Source: Sphagnum magellanicum (lineage: Eukaryota; Streptophyta; Sphagnopsida; Sphagnales; Sphagnaceae). From it: DNA of 64,000 nucleotides. Both the position numbers and the translations under genes were made by a program. The notes beneath the pieces were generated by a model that made no database searches, was not told the DNA's origin, and saw only the letters and a program-made list of their open reading frames with translations. The stretch covers positions 15,624,001-15,688,000 of the forward strand of contig CM038910.1 of the NCBI GenBank assembly GCA_021904315.1. Direction: 5' to 3'. The stretch's first letter is position 1; each line of letters opens with the position of its first letter. Shown one piece after another: positions 1-10,023 of this stretch.

Positions 1-2
1 AC

Positions 3-2867
3 TTTGAAATCCATTCCGATGCATCCGACTTTGCCATAGGAGGAGTCCTAGTGCAAGATGGAAGGCCGGTGGCCTTTGAGAGCAAGAAGCTAAGTGAGAC
101 GGAGCGAAGGTGGCCAACCCATGAGAAGGAAATGTGGGCCATTGACGCACCCCCAACTCCTCAAGGGACTCAAATGTGAGCCTAAGTAGAAAGCAGTGGA
201 ATAAGGAGGAGTCGGAGCACGCTCCCTAGCTCACAACCCTTTGAGGGGTAGAGGGGCGGGTTGGAGCTCCGGGATGGGACTAGGAAGAGTTGACAAGCTT
301 TAGTCACTCACACGGGCCTGCACACAACCCACACAAAGTGGTTAGTGCAAAGTTAGAACACCCTTGGTGCTAGGACGAGCCACGGGCAACACGGACACAC
401 AAGACTCACCACGGCCCGGACTTGGGGGAAGCCACCACCTTCCCCCTTATAGTATACTCTGCAGCTCTCCACGGAGGCTACATCCAAATGGCTATTTTTC
501 CCGGGACTCCCGAGTGGGAGTCCCGAAATCGCGCCAAATGGGACTCCCGGGACTTTGGAGCCCCATAACTTTGCGAGCAGACCTCGGATCGCGATGTGGT
601 ATGAAGCAAAGTTGTAGGTCTCGTCGAGACCTTTCCAACGGTATGTCGCACGTTCTCTGCAGCCAAGTATTTCGGGTCGATTCACGACTTTTAGTCGTCG
701 GGAGTCAAAATTAGCAGACTCCCGGGAATTCGACTCCCGACCCTTCTTTTGGCCATAACTTGTGTTTCAGATGTCCAAATGAGCAATGCGAGCCCATTTT
801 AGATATCTAAGCGTCAAGATCTTTCCAATGATATAAAGAACGCCACAATCCATTGAGGTTTGACCCCTGCAATCGCTCTCTGAAGTTTCGGGAGTCCACC
901 GGGACTCCATCTCCCAAAGTGGGAGTTTGCCTTGGGATTGTGAGGGTTCACTCCCTCACACTTTCTAACACTTTCTCACACTCCCTAGCACTTTCTTGCA
1001 CTCCTGGGAGTATGTGATGTGATTCCCGGGCTTCCTTTCGCCTTGACTCCCGGGCTTCCTCTTGGCTTAACTCCCGGGCTTCCTCTTTGGCCCACACCCT
1101 TGTAATTCCCTTTGCCTTGGTCGCGAGCCCAAAGCTAGGGTTGCGACAGCCGTCATCCATTGTCTCAAGACTTGGGGCCATTACATAGGCTCCAAAGACA
1201 TGGTGGTATGGACCGACAATGTCACCTTGAAGTATTTTGCCACCCAACCAAAGTTGTCATCCAAACAAGTGAGATGGCAAGACACGTTAGCTTTGTTCAA
1301 TGTGGACATTCGGCATAAGCCCGGGAAGGAAAACGTGGTGCCGGATGCATTGAGTCAGAAACACCAACTCAAGGTGGTGTATGTGGGGGAAACAAAGTTC
1401 CAAAAGGATGTTCGACTTGGGAGCCGCCGGGATGAGTTTGCCAAGGAAAGGAAGCAAGACCTTCAAAAGGGAATCAAGTCCCACTTCCACTTGCGAGATG
1501 GACTTTTGTGGTACAAGCAAAACCGACTCTATGTGCCAAAAGGGAGGCTAAGAGATGTGCTTTTGAAGGAATGCCATGATGGGCCCCTTGCGGGCCACGG
1601 TGGGGCAAAGCGCACCACCACATTCCTCAAGAAGTCGTATTATTGGCCCAATTTGAAGGAGGATGTGGAGGAATATGTGAAGACTTGCTTGACTTGCCAA
1701 CAAAACCGAGCACTCAATAAGAAGCAAGCAGGATTATTGCGACCATTACCCATTCCGGAAGGGCCGTGGGAAAGTGTTTCCATGGATTTCATGGTGAGTT
1801 TGCCACCATCAAAGGGGTTTGATGCGATCATGGTGGTGGTGGATCGGTTAAGCAAGATGGCACATTTCATCCCCACCAAGGATAGTGCCATGGCCCAAGA
1901 GATGGGAAGGTTGTTCTTCACCCACGTGTTTAAGCATCATGGCCTCCCAAAGGACATTGTGTCGGACCGAGACCCCAAGTTCACAAGCAAGTTTTGGAGA
2001 GCCTTGTGGAAGCGCATGGGGTCCGAGCTCAAGATGAGCACTTCCTTTCGACCCCAAACGGATGGGCAAACCGAGAGGGTGAACTTGGTGATCCAACAAT
2101 TCCTAAGGAATTATGTGGCGGCGGATCAACAAGATTGGGTGGACCATTTGGAGTTGGCCGAATTTTGTTACAACAATTCGGAGCATTCGGCAACGGGGGC
2201 CACCCCATTCCAAATGGTGACGGGCAAGTCACCAATCGTGCCCACGACTTGGGTTGGGCAACCCCCGAGTGATGCAAGTGAGGAAGTGCCCATGGTCACA
2301 CAACTTGATGAAGAAAGGCGGCGCTTGTGAGAGATGGCCAAGGCCAACCTTAAGAAGGCGCATAAAAGGTACAAGGATTTCGCGGACAAGTCCCGTCGAG
2401 AGGTGAACTTTGAAGAAGGGGATGAAGTATGGTTGAACATCAAGAACTTCCGGTTGTCCGAAGGTTTGAGCCATAAGTTCTTGGGCCCATATGCGGGCCC
2501 ATTCAAAGTGTTGGAAAAGAAATTTCCCGACACATACAAGTTAGAACTACCGGAAAATCTTAAGGTTCACCCCATATTTCATGTTTCGCTTTTGAAGCCG
2601 GTCGCCCGTGATGCCTCAAGGCCCGATCGAGAGCACAACTCAAGGCCCCCTCCGGACTTGGTTCACAATGAACCGGAATTTGAAGTGGAGGCCGTGCTCA
2701 AGTCAAGGCAACTAAAGGGGCGGGAGCGAGAATACTTGGTCAAGTGGAAAGGTTACCACCCAATAGAGGCATCTTGGGTGAATGAGTCCGACATGGAACA
2801 TGCCCAAGAAGCCATAGAGGAATTTCACAATAGACCGGCAAAGAAGCAAAAGAAACATAGAGCGTGA
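3..2867 (+). pseudogene. Ty3/gypsy pol fragment: RNase H, integrase, chromodomain (disrupted)
   Basis: Bases 3-142 encode an RNase H start (SDASDFAIGG, then FESKKLSETERRWPTHEKEMWA). The frame resumes at 1149 with HCLKTWGHYIGSKD and runs through DALSQKH. Integrase follows: an HHCC zinc-binding region (CHDGPLAGHGG, then CLTCQQNR), and a DDE core with Asp in SMDFMV, Asp in VSDRDPKF and Glu in QTDGQTERVN. A TGA at 2328-2330 interrupts the frame, most simply a CGA arginine codon decayed to TGA. The same frame continues with KAHKRYKDFADKSRREV, a GDEVWL motif, HVSLLKP and a chromodomain (YLVKWKGYHPIEASWV) to TGA at 2865-2867. The integrase would insert element cDNA and the chromodomain would bias target choice, but this copy cannot make intact pol. 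Confidence 0.93.
143..1148 (-). repeat. Solo LTR of the same chromovirus family inserted into RNase H
   Basis: This 1,006-bp segment is a minus-strand LTR. Read on the minus strand it begins TGTCGCAACCCTAGC at 1148 and ends with CA at 143. It is flanked by GCCAT (138-142) and GCCGT (1149-1153), a 5-bp target-site duplication with one mismatch. Removing the insert and one duplication restores the RNase H frame (...MWA then VIHCLK). It matches the LTR at 3664-4621 along its length, including TATAAGGGGG at 442-451 on the minus strand. No internal element sequence is present, so it is a solo LTR left by LTR-LTR recombination. Confidence 0.9.
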
Positions 2868-3650
2868 TGAGGACATCACCTTTCTTTTAGTGGGGCGGAA
2901 AGTTACACAAATGTACCACATCAAGTTGTAAGTGAAATAAAGGCTAAGTTTTTAAGCTTCCAAAAGATTGCATCACAAACATAAAGAGCATAATAAAAAG
3001 GGGTTGTCAAGTGGCATGGACAAATGGAACTTTCTCGCGTAAGCCCAAATCAAAATCGGACTCCACTTAGGGGCTAAAAGAAATCTTGGTCCCAAAAGAG
3101 AAGGCAAGCAAGGTGAGCTTGCGGGGACGTGCACATGCCAAAGTGCATCCCGAAGGGTTGGTTGGTAGTGGCGGCCAACGCGGGAAGTCATGCCCCCGTT
3201 CGCGTACTATAATCGCATAGCTTGGGACTTAGGCCTTTGCAAAGCCTAAACGTTGCTTCTCGTACTTTGATAAGCATACCTTTTCGTGAAGGCTTGGTTA
3301 TTGTGACCGAGGCGCGAGATGGGGGAAAGGAGTCATGTCAAGTAGCTTAGGTCAAGAGTAGACTTGACTTGGGCTCCTCATGAGGGGAAGGATGAAATAG
3401 TTCCTCCCAAATGAGGGGCTTCGTCAAATTAGGCTAGTTAGTCTTTTTGACGAAGCAATTGGTAGAGGGTTTTTAAGAGACCTTCTTGGACTTGTCAAGA
3501 AAGTGTTGGAAGATTGGGGACGCCTAAGTTAGCTTGAGACAAGGTCCAAGTCGCAAGGAGTCGGCAAATGATGGCCAAGGATCCAAAAGAAAGCAATTGC
3601 AATTGTTGAAAGAAAATCTAAGTGTCAATGAGGACATTGACCTCTTCTTC
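2868..3650 (+). other. Non-coding 3' spacer of the retrotransposon between chromodomain and polypurine tract
   Basis: No ORF resembling a known protein is visible. Immediately after the pol stop, 2868-2902 (tgaggacatcacc, a pyrimidine run, then tagtggggcggaaag) closely resembles 3629-3663, just before the 3' LTR (tgaggacattgacc, pyrimidines, tagtgggggagag). The polypurine-tract module is therefore present twice, about 760 bp apart. The stretch between may be a genuine element spacer or an insertion between duplicated tracts. Confidence 0.6.
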
Positions 3651-3663
3651 TAGTGGGGGAGAG
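3651..3663 (+). promoter_or_regulatory. Polypurine tract (plus-strand primer site) of the retrotransposon
   Basis: TAGTGGGGGAGAG lies directly before the TG of the 3' LTR, preceded by a short pyrimidine-rich run. This is the expected place and composition of the primer for plus-strand DNA synthesis in LTR retrotransposons. Confidence 0.8.
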
Positions 3664-4621
3664 TGTCGCAACCCTAGCCTTGGCTCGCGACCAAGGCAAG
3701 GGGGTTGCAAGGTTGCGGGCCTATAAGTAGACCCGAGAGTCATATCACATGCTCCCGGGAGTGCAAAGAGTGTGAGGGAGTGAACCCTCACACTCCCAAG
3801 TGAACTCCCATGTTGGGAGTTGGTGAGAGTTGGTGAGAGTTGGAGTCCCAAAAGGACTCCCGAAACTTCAGAGAGCGTTTTAAGGGGTCAAAACTCCATG
3901 GCTGGTTGCGCTCTTTATATCAATGGAAAGGTCTTGAAGTGTAAATGTCCAAAATGGGCTCGCATTACTCATTTGGACATCTGAAACACAAGTTATGGCC
4001 AAAAGAAGGCCCGGGAGTCGAACTCCCGGGATTCCGCCAGTTTTGACTCCCGACCACTAAAAGTCGGGAATCGACCCGAAATACTTGGCTGCAGAAAACG
4101 TGCGACATACCGTTGGAAAGGTCTCGACGAGACCTACAACTTTGCTTCAGACGGCGAGTCGATCGGAGGTCTGCTCCGAAAGTTATGAAGCTTCAAAGTC
4201 GCGGGAGTCCCGAAAATGCGCAATTTCGGGACTCCCACGCGGGAGTCCCGGGAGTCCCAGGACAAAATGGTCATTTGGATGCCACCCCCGCGACGAGTCA
4301 CAGAGTATACTATAAGGGGGAAGGTGGTGGCTTCCCCCAAGGTCTAGGCCGTGGTGAGTCTTGTGTGTTCGTGTTGCCCGTGGCTTGTCCCAACACCAAA
4401 GGGATCCAGAATGAGTTCTAACCACTTTGTGTTGTTCCATGTAGGCCCGTGTGAGTGAGTAAGCTTGTCAATTCTTCCTAGTCTTTCCCGGGACTTTTAG
4501 CACGCCCCTCTCACCCCCTCTAGTGCTGGAAGTCGGGATCGTACCCGAAGTTCCAACTCCTTCCGCATTGCCACATACTTAGACCCTCAAGTGGGTCTAC
4601 GAGGAACTTGGGAGCGCGACA
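3664..4621 (+). repeat. 3' LTR of the chromovirus
   Basis: The 958-bp sequence starts TGTCGCAACCCTAGCC, ends GAGCGCGACA, and follows the polypurine tract. It matches the solo LTR at 143-1148 in the opposite orientation. Inside are many short copies of GGGAGTC and its complement GACTCCC, often fused as CCCGGGAGTC-like palindromes (for example around 4018-4036 and 4202-4262). A direct duplication of ggtgagagtt lies at 3820-3845, and a TATA motif at 4311. Confidence 0.92.
4311..4317 (+). promoter_or_regulatory. LTR TATA box
   Basis: TATAAGG within agtatactataaggggg is conserved in every LTR copy here: on the minus strand at 442-451, and in the small fragment at 5340-5375. It lies about two thirds into the LTR, a usual place for the U3 promoter before R. 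The transcription start would be about 30 bases downstream. Confidence 0.65.
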
Positions 4622-5252
4622 CGAAATCGCGCCAAATGGGACTCCCGGGACTTTGGAGCCCCATAACTTTGTGAGCAAACCTCAGATCGTGATGCGGTCT
4701 GAAGCAAAGTTGTAGGTCTCGTCGAGACCTTTCCAACGGTATGTCGCATGTTCTCTGCAGCCAAGTATTTGGGTTCGATTCCCGACTTTTAGTGGTCGGG
4801 AGTCAAAACTGGCAGACTCCCGGGAATTCGACTCCCGACCTTTCTTTTGGCCGTAACTTGTGTTTCAGATGTCGAAATGAGCAATGCAAGCCCATTTTAG
4901 ATATCTACGCTTCAAGAGATTTCCAATGATATAAAAAACGCCACAATCCATTGAGGTTTGACTCCTGCAATTGCTCTCTGAAGTTTCGGGAGTCCACTGG
5001 GATTGCACTTCCCAAAGTGGGAGTTGCCTTGGGAGTGTGAGGGTTCACTCCCTCATACTCCCTCACACTTTCTAACACTCCCGGGAGTATGTGATGTGAC
5101 TCCTGGGCTTCCTCTTGCCTTAACTCCCGGGCTTCCTCTTCGCCCGCACTCTTGCAATGCCTTTGCCTTGACTCCCGGGCTTCCTTCCTTTTGGCCCGTA
5201 ACCTTGCAACCCCCTTAGCCTTGGTCGCGAGCCCAAAGCTAGGGTTACGACA
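4622..5252 (-). repeat. Truncated inverted LTR, head to head with the 3' LTR
   Basis: On the minus strand this begins with TGTCGTAACCCTAGC at 5252 and runs about 630 bp, stopping at the equivalent of position ~524 of the solo LTR. It abuts the 3' LTR at 4621/4622. The pair forms an inverted repeat with arms of roughly 0.6 kb. Possible origins are nested insertion followed by deletion, or a rearrangement. Read-through RNA could fold into a long hairpin; that is inference. Confidence 0.85.
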
Positions 5253-5339
5253 TGCTCTTTGATGCACTCTCAGGGAGCGGAGAGCTCATCGCCTGCATCC
5301 AGTGCTGCTCCAATCCCATCCCCAGATTTGAGTGTGGTT

Positions 5340-5375
5340 GCGACGAGCCGCAGAGAATACTATAAGGGGGAGTGG
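5340..5375 (+). repeat. Short LTR promoter fragment
   Basis: The bases gcgacgagccgcagagaatactataagg onward match the 3' LTR around 4290-4325, including the TATA motif. Similarity stops abruptly on both sides, so only the promoter core of the LTR is kept here. Confidence 0.6.
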
Positions 5376-8300
5376 TTGCGTGAGTCCCTTATAACCTTGA
5401 GGCTTTGTAATTAGATTGTCAAAATGAAAGTATGCTTTAACAAGCAACTCATTGTGTAATGACTCTGCCCTTCTATAGCAGGTACAAGCTTCAAACTAAG
5501 AACTTCCCTTGGACTGAATCTAGAACTTCTCATCTAAATGCAAGCACTTCTAGAGAATATGCACACATATTACTTCAAATGTCACTCACGCATTCAGTCA
5601 TGGTCAACTAAAAATTTTATGGCCAAACCCTACACTCGAATGCTTAGTCCCTAGGGGCAGAGCCAACAAACAAGACAACTCTTGCAATCTGAGCCATTTG
5701 TTTCCCATGACCAACACCACCATCTACTACTAGCATATGCTTGGACTCATTTTCTCTTATTGCTCTGTAAAGGAAAAGGACAGTCTTTTTTTGTTTGCTT
5801 CCTGAACCACTGTTTGTAATGGCTTTTGAAACTGGAGACATCCTTTTTTGTTCACTGACGCTGTTTGGTTTCCCACTGTTGTATAGTTGAATGGGGTAAG
5901 TGGAGATCAACCACCTTTACCTTGACCTGGATTGTTAATTTTGCACACCTTCTTATACCAGGTTATACTCACCCAATTTGGAAGTGTTTTCAATGTCTAT
6001 ACACCGATTCGTGGCTAGCATATGTATTAACTATATCACCCAAACTGGTCAGATGTTAGAACCTGTTTGTACATTTCAAGGTTCATTTTCTCTGTTCTTT
6101 AGTTGGACGTGCAGGCATTTGACCCCTAAAGGACTGGCGCCTAATCTAGAGGGTGTTTTTCCAGTAGCATAAATTGGTTAGACTGTAGAAATTCCTACAG
6201 AGTCCAGACACATCTGAAAGGTGTACAGCCCATCCAAGGTGGATTAGCTTAACTGCGTGCTGCCCCAGTGCCAATGTAACTACAACCAATACAAATACTA
6301 TTCTTCACATGATTGGCTCCCTATTGCATTTGGGCAGAAGTCCTTTATGTCCAGTATCCACATGACCCTACAAACAGAAAAAGGTTCACTTCATCAATTT
6401 AAAATTTCAGAAAAAAACTACTTTTCTCAATATAGTTTAATGAGTTATGATCCACAGTATGTTGTAACAAGGGAGTCCAAAACCAAGATAATATGTGTTA
6501 CTAAATTCAATGTCTTGTTATGAGCCAGGTAGATTAGATCTTAGAACAATTCAACCACACTTTTATTTTAAATGACGGAAGTAAATTGTGTGCTTCCTCT
6601 CTCTCTTCATTCAGTCATAGGATGTACTCTTGCTTTTTGGTGGTAAAATATCATTAGATTTCAACCTAGATTGGGGGTCTGGCAATCGATGCACTATGAT
6701 TTTGCGTGTGGTTTTCAGGTGTAAAAACTTGTCGAAATATTTTAGTGTATTTGGAGGTCATGTTGTAAAGCACAATCTTCTCTCCACCAAGAGGCAGGAG
6801 TTTCAAAAAGTGAAATGCTTATGCTTGTCTCTGGTTTTTTCGTTTTACCCCATGATACCTGTCAAGTATGATGGAAAGATAATTTTAAAAATATTCTGAC
6901 AGTTTTTTTACACTCAGTAATGCTCTTGGAGCATTACCCTACACAAAATCGCTAGGTGCCCACAGAATTTTTGGAATTTGCCTCCTCTTTGGCCAAAGTC
7001 ATAGTGAACATTGTTTCATATGTTTCATGTAAACTTATGGGCATGTGATTTTGGCTGCCTGCTGAGGCAGTGTGTCACCAAAAAGGCCACTTGTCAAAAT
7101 CCGTAAAAAAAACACTGGCCTGTACCCTATCAAAAGAGTCAGTTCTGTGTCCAGAACTGTTCTAACCTGGGAGCCATGTTGAGGGGGAACTGGTAGAAAT
7201 ATTTTCAAAGGAGCTCGTTAGGTGTGAGGCTGAGCCAAATTGAAGACCAGAAAAACCTGTGCAAGGCGAAAGGGCTTCAAGGCTTGTTACAAGGGCTTCA
7301 AGGCTTGTTAGTGGTCACCCTTAGTATGAGCTGGTGGTTAGATGGTACGCCAACCCAATCTGTGAATATCGGCAATATTCAAGGATAGCTTCTTTGTGAA
7401 ATTTATGTTTCCAGGAGAAATTTTGCAGAACTTTAAATTTTGCAGAACTGGAAACATAAATTTTGCAGAACTTCGACCTCAAGAAATGAGTCAAGTTTTC
7501 CCTGTATTAGAAAAAAAATCACAAAAATATTGTCAATATGTTTTTCTTGTTTTAGCTATAATTTCACCACATTTCCACAGTTTTTTGTTTTGGGGCCTGT
7601 TTTTGACAATTTTGACAGTTTTCTAAAAACCAGTCACCAGATGATGACAAACTTTGCTTTGGACGATCACTAATGATTCTACAACAGAAACGTGTTTGAA
7701 TGAACACGGTGCTCCTGAGAAAATGCAAGGACATGATTGTGGTCGTTACATTGGTCCCACCACCAGAACTGCGAATGAGGGCTGACGAACCACCGGCTGA
7801 CCCTGTTCACGTCTGAGACACACACGCATAAAAAAAAAGTGGATTTGTTCCCAAACAGCGCTGACTACAATGGAATATCAAGGCAACGGGAATGACCCTC
7901 AGCTAAAGGAAAAGCACTGAATAATAGGAGTGATTTTGAACGCGGCGTCCTTTGTAGCCCGCAGCTGTCAATCCGTGTCATGTATGTGCGATTATTCCTG
8001 CCATCAGCTGCGGAGAAAACTGCGCGAACAAACTGGAGGTTGCCAAGACTAGCAGCTGATTATATATACTCTCCAGTTTCAAACAAGCTCCTTCATCTCT
8101 TTTGCTCAATCCGCATCTCTGTGAGCCGTAAACAAATGCGTACGTGAAGTTAAATACATCTATTAGTAGACTCATGTGTGTTGTGTGTGTGTGTCCACCA
8201 CAGTACGTATACATCCCCAGGAACCAACTTGTACCTCATTGCAACAAAGAACTTGTCCTTAATTTGTCGATTAGTTGGGAATCTCTGCTATAATCGATAT

Positions 8301-8603
8301 CGGAGTGTGTGTATTTTTTTAGACTGCATCTGCCTTCCGGCCGCAGATGACAATTTTCCGATACCATCAGAGCTCAGCGTAGTACTGAACACTACTCAGA
8401 GAACCGATATCTACAAAATTTGCTGGAAGATACCGTCCGAGTCATAACATCATTCCCAGAGTTGGAAGGACACCGACAGGAGTGATTCCCCGATACCTTG
8501 ACTCGCCTGGCTAGAACGATTACAGGAACAACATCTAAACTCCGAAATTAATAGATATAGTACAGTATTGGACCAGCATCGCAATATAGTAGCGCCAAAA
8601 TCT
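5376..8603. other. Intergenic region upstream of the peroxidase gene
   Basis: No protein-coding sequence is recognised. The region contains one copy of a dispersed repeat (5811-6052), a short tandem duplication of gggcttcaaggcttgtta around 7269-7311, and a 14-bp perfect inverted repeat (7399-7412 with 7450-7463) around copies of ttttgcagaact. A TATA-like run (tatatatact) lies at 8061-8070, about 540 bases before the peroxidase ATG. It could be the promoter if the leader is long, but nothing here proves it. Confidence 0.6.
5811..6052 (+). repeat. Dispersed unclassified repeat, copy A
   Basis: The stretch from tgtttgtaatggc to caaactggtcagat matches 10823-11053 in the same orientation. Shared blocks include ttttgttcactg, cccactgtt.tgtatagttgaa, cccaatttggaa-like text and atatcaccc..a.tggtca. 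Terminal repeats and coding potential are not evident, so its class is unknown. The two copies bracket the peroxidase gene. Confidence 0.7.
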
Positions 8604-10023
8604 ATGGGGACCTTCGCTGCAACTGTTGCTCTGGTGATGGCGTTGAGTGCAGTGATGAATGTTTGCTTCGCACACGCAGCTAGCAAGTCGCCGTTGCAGG
8701 TTGGGTTCTACGCGACATCGTGTCCAACGGCAGAGTCGCTGATACACAGTGCGACGCAAGCGAAATGGAATGTCGACCGGACCATCACCGCTGGCCTCCT
8801 TAGAATCTCCTTTCACGACTGCTTTGTCCAGGTAATGCAGCAAGTTGGGATCAGCACTCGAGTCTCGGGCATCCATTAGAAAAGCCACAACAGTCTGCAG
8901 TTTTAATAATGTTCAGATTACCTTGCCGCCTATTTGCGATGCTGCTATGATGCATCACTTTAGCTTCATGGCTGCGGATTTTGACATGGTGTGTCGGCGG
9001 ATATGTTGCAGGGTTGCGACGCATCGAACCTGATAAAGAGCACACCCACCAACACGGCCGAGCTGGATGCGCTGCCAAACCTCACACTTCACGGAATGGA
9101 TCTGATCGAGACAGCCAAGGCCGCTGTTGAGGAGGCTTGCCCTGGCATTGTCTCTTGCGCCGACATCATCTCCCTCGCCACCCGCGACGCCGTTGTCACT
9201 GTAAGTTTCTCTTCAATCACTAGTCCAAATTCAACAATTACGAACCGGTTCAGACGTTCTACTTGATTGTCCTAAGTATTCATGTTTCGATAATTTTATA
9301 TATCTTGACGTAGGATGCCAAATTGGATCGCACCAAGCTAGTGCAACACCACCAAACGTATTATCGTGAACGTCATCACACCATAAGTTGCAACTTCATG
9401 AACGCAAGTGGACTGTTAGTCTAAATAATCTAACAAGTGTCGTCCCGATGCAGGCCGGAGGAGAGTATTACGCAGTCCCTACAGGGCGCAGAGATAGCCG
9501 TGTATCGCTGGCTTCTTCGGTAAACCTGCCAGGTCCCGGCTTCAGCGTAGCCTCTGCCGCTTCCGCGTTCCAGGGCCGCGGTCTCAACATCACGGACATG
9601 GTCACTCTTCTGGGAGCTCACACAACAGGGGTGGCGCATTGTGAGTTCTTCTCTAACCGTCTGTACAATTTTAGTGGAACTGGCCGCAATGACCCGAGTA
9701 TGGCACCGTCCCTCGTGGAGTCCTTGAAATCCGTCTGTCCCCAAGCCTCAACGGGTCTGGGCCACACAACAGCGCTGGACCAAGGCACCGAGTTCGACTT
9801 CGACAATAGCTATTACAAGCAGCTGGAGAAGAACCGTGGTATCCTACAGATCGACCAAGAGCTCACTTACGACCACCAAACGTCCAGAATTGTGAAGTCA
9901 TTAGCTGGGCGAGGTAGCAGGTTTGGGACCAGCTTCGGCCAGGCGATGGTGAAAATGGGGAACATTGGGGTGCTTACAGGCTCACAGGGCGAAATCCGCA
10001 GAATCTGCTCTCAAATCAACTAG
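8604..10023 (+). CDS. Class III secretory plant peroxidase (three exons)
   Basis: Exons are 8604-8831, 9012-9200 and 9454-10023 (GT..AG introns, all phase 0), giving 328 residues. The ATG at 8604 is chosen because a signal peptide follows directly (MGTFAATVALVMALSAVMNVCFAHA, mature start near AASKSP). The distal haem site RISFHDCF has catalytic Arg and His; the proximal haem-ligand His is in LLGAHTTGVAHC. All eight structural cysteines are visible (TSCP, HDCF, GCDA, EACPG, SCADI, AHCE, VCPQ, RICS). The enzyme uses H2O2 to oxidise phenolics, or makes reactive oxygen, in the wall or apoplast. Introns 1 (after FVQ) and 2 (before AGGEYY) sit at classic family positions; the usual third intron is absent. 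The region after GCDAS (NLIKSTPTNTAELDA) is slightly divergent. The specific substrate cannot be inferred. Confidence 0.95.

Larger units (their letters stand above)
1..4621 (+). mobile_element. 3' portion of a Ty3/gypsy chromovirus LTR retrotransposon, decayed
   Basis: The window opens inside the RNase H region of a Ty3/gypsy pol gene. It continues through integrase and a C-terminal chromodomain, then a non-coding tail, a polypurine tract and a 3' LTR that starts TGTCGCAACC and ends GCGCGACA. The order RNase H, integrase, chromodomain, LTR identifies a chromovirus. Gag, protease and most of RT lie outside the window. The copy is inactive: a solo LTR of the same family sits in RNase H, and the reading frame has an in-frame TGA at 2328-2330. 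The end at 4621 is the CA terminus of the 3' LTR. No clean target-site duplication can be checked there, because an inverted LTR fragment follows directly. Confidence 0.93.

Noticed and set aside
2334-2867. A separate chromodomain gene starting at ATG 2334
   Set aside because: It is the in-frame continuation of the integrase after a single TGA at 2328-2330; the upstream residues align without a break, so it is one decayed pol gene.
4769-4784. tRNA-like T-arm text gggttcgattcccgac
   Set aside because: It lies inside an LTR copy, and no acceptor stem, D-arm or anticodon arm fits around it.
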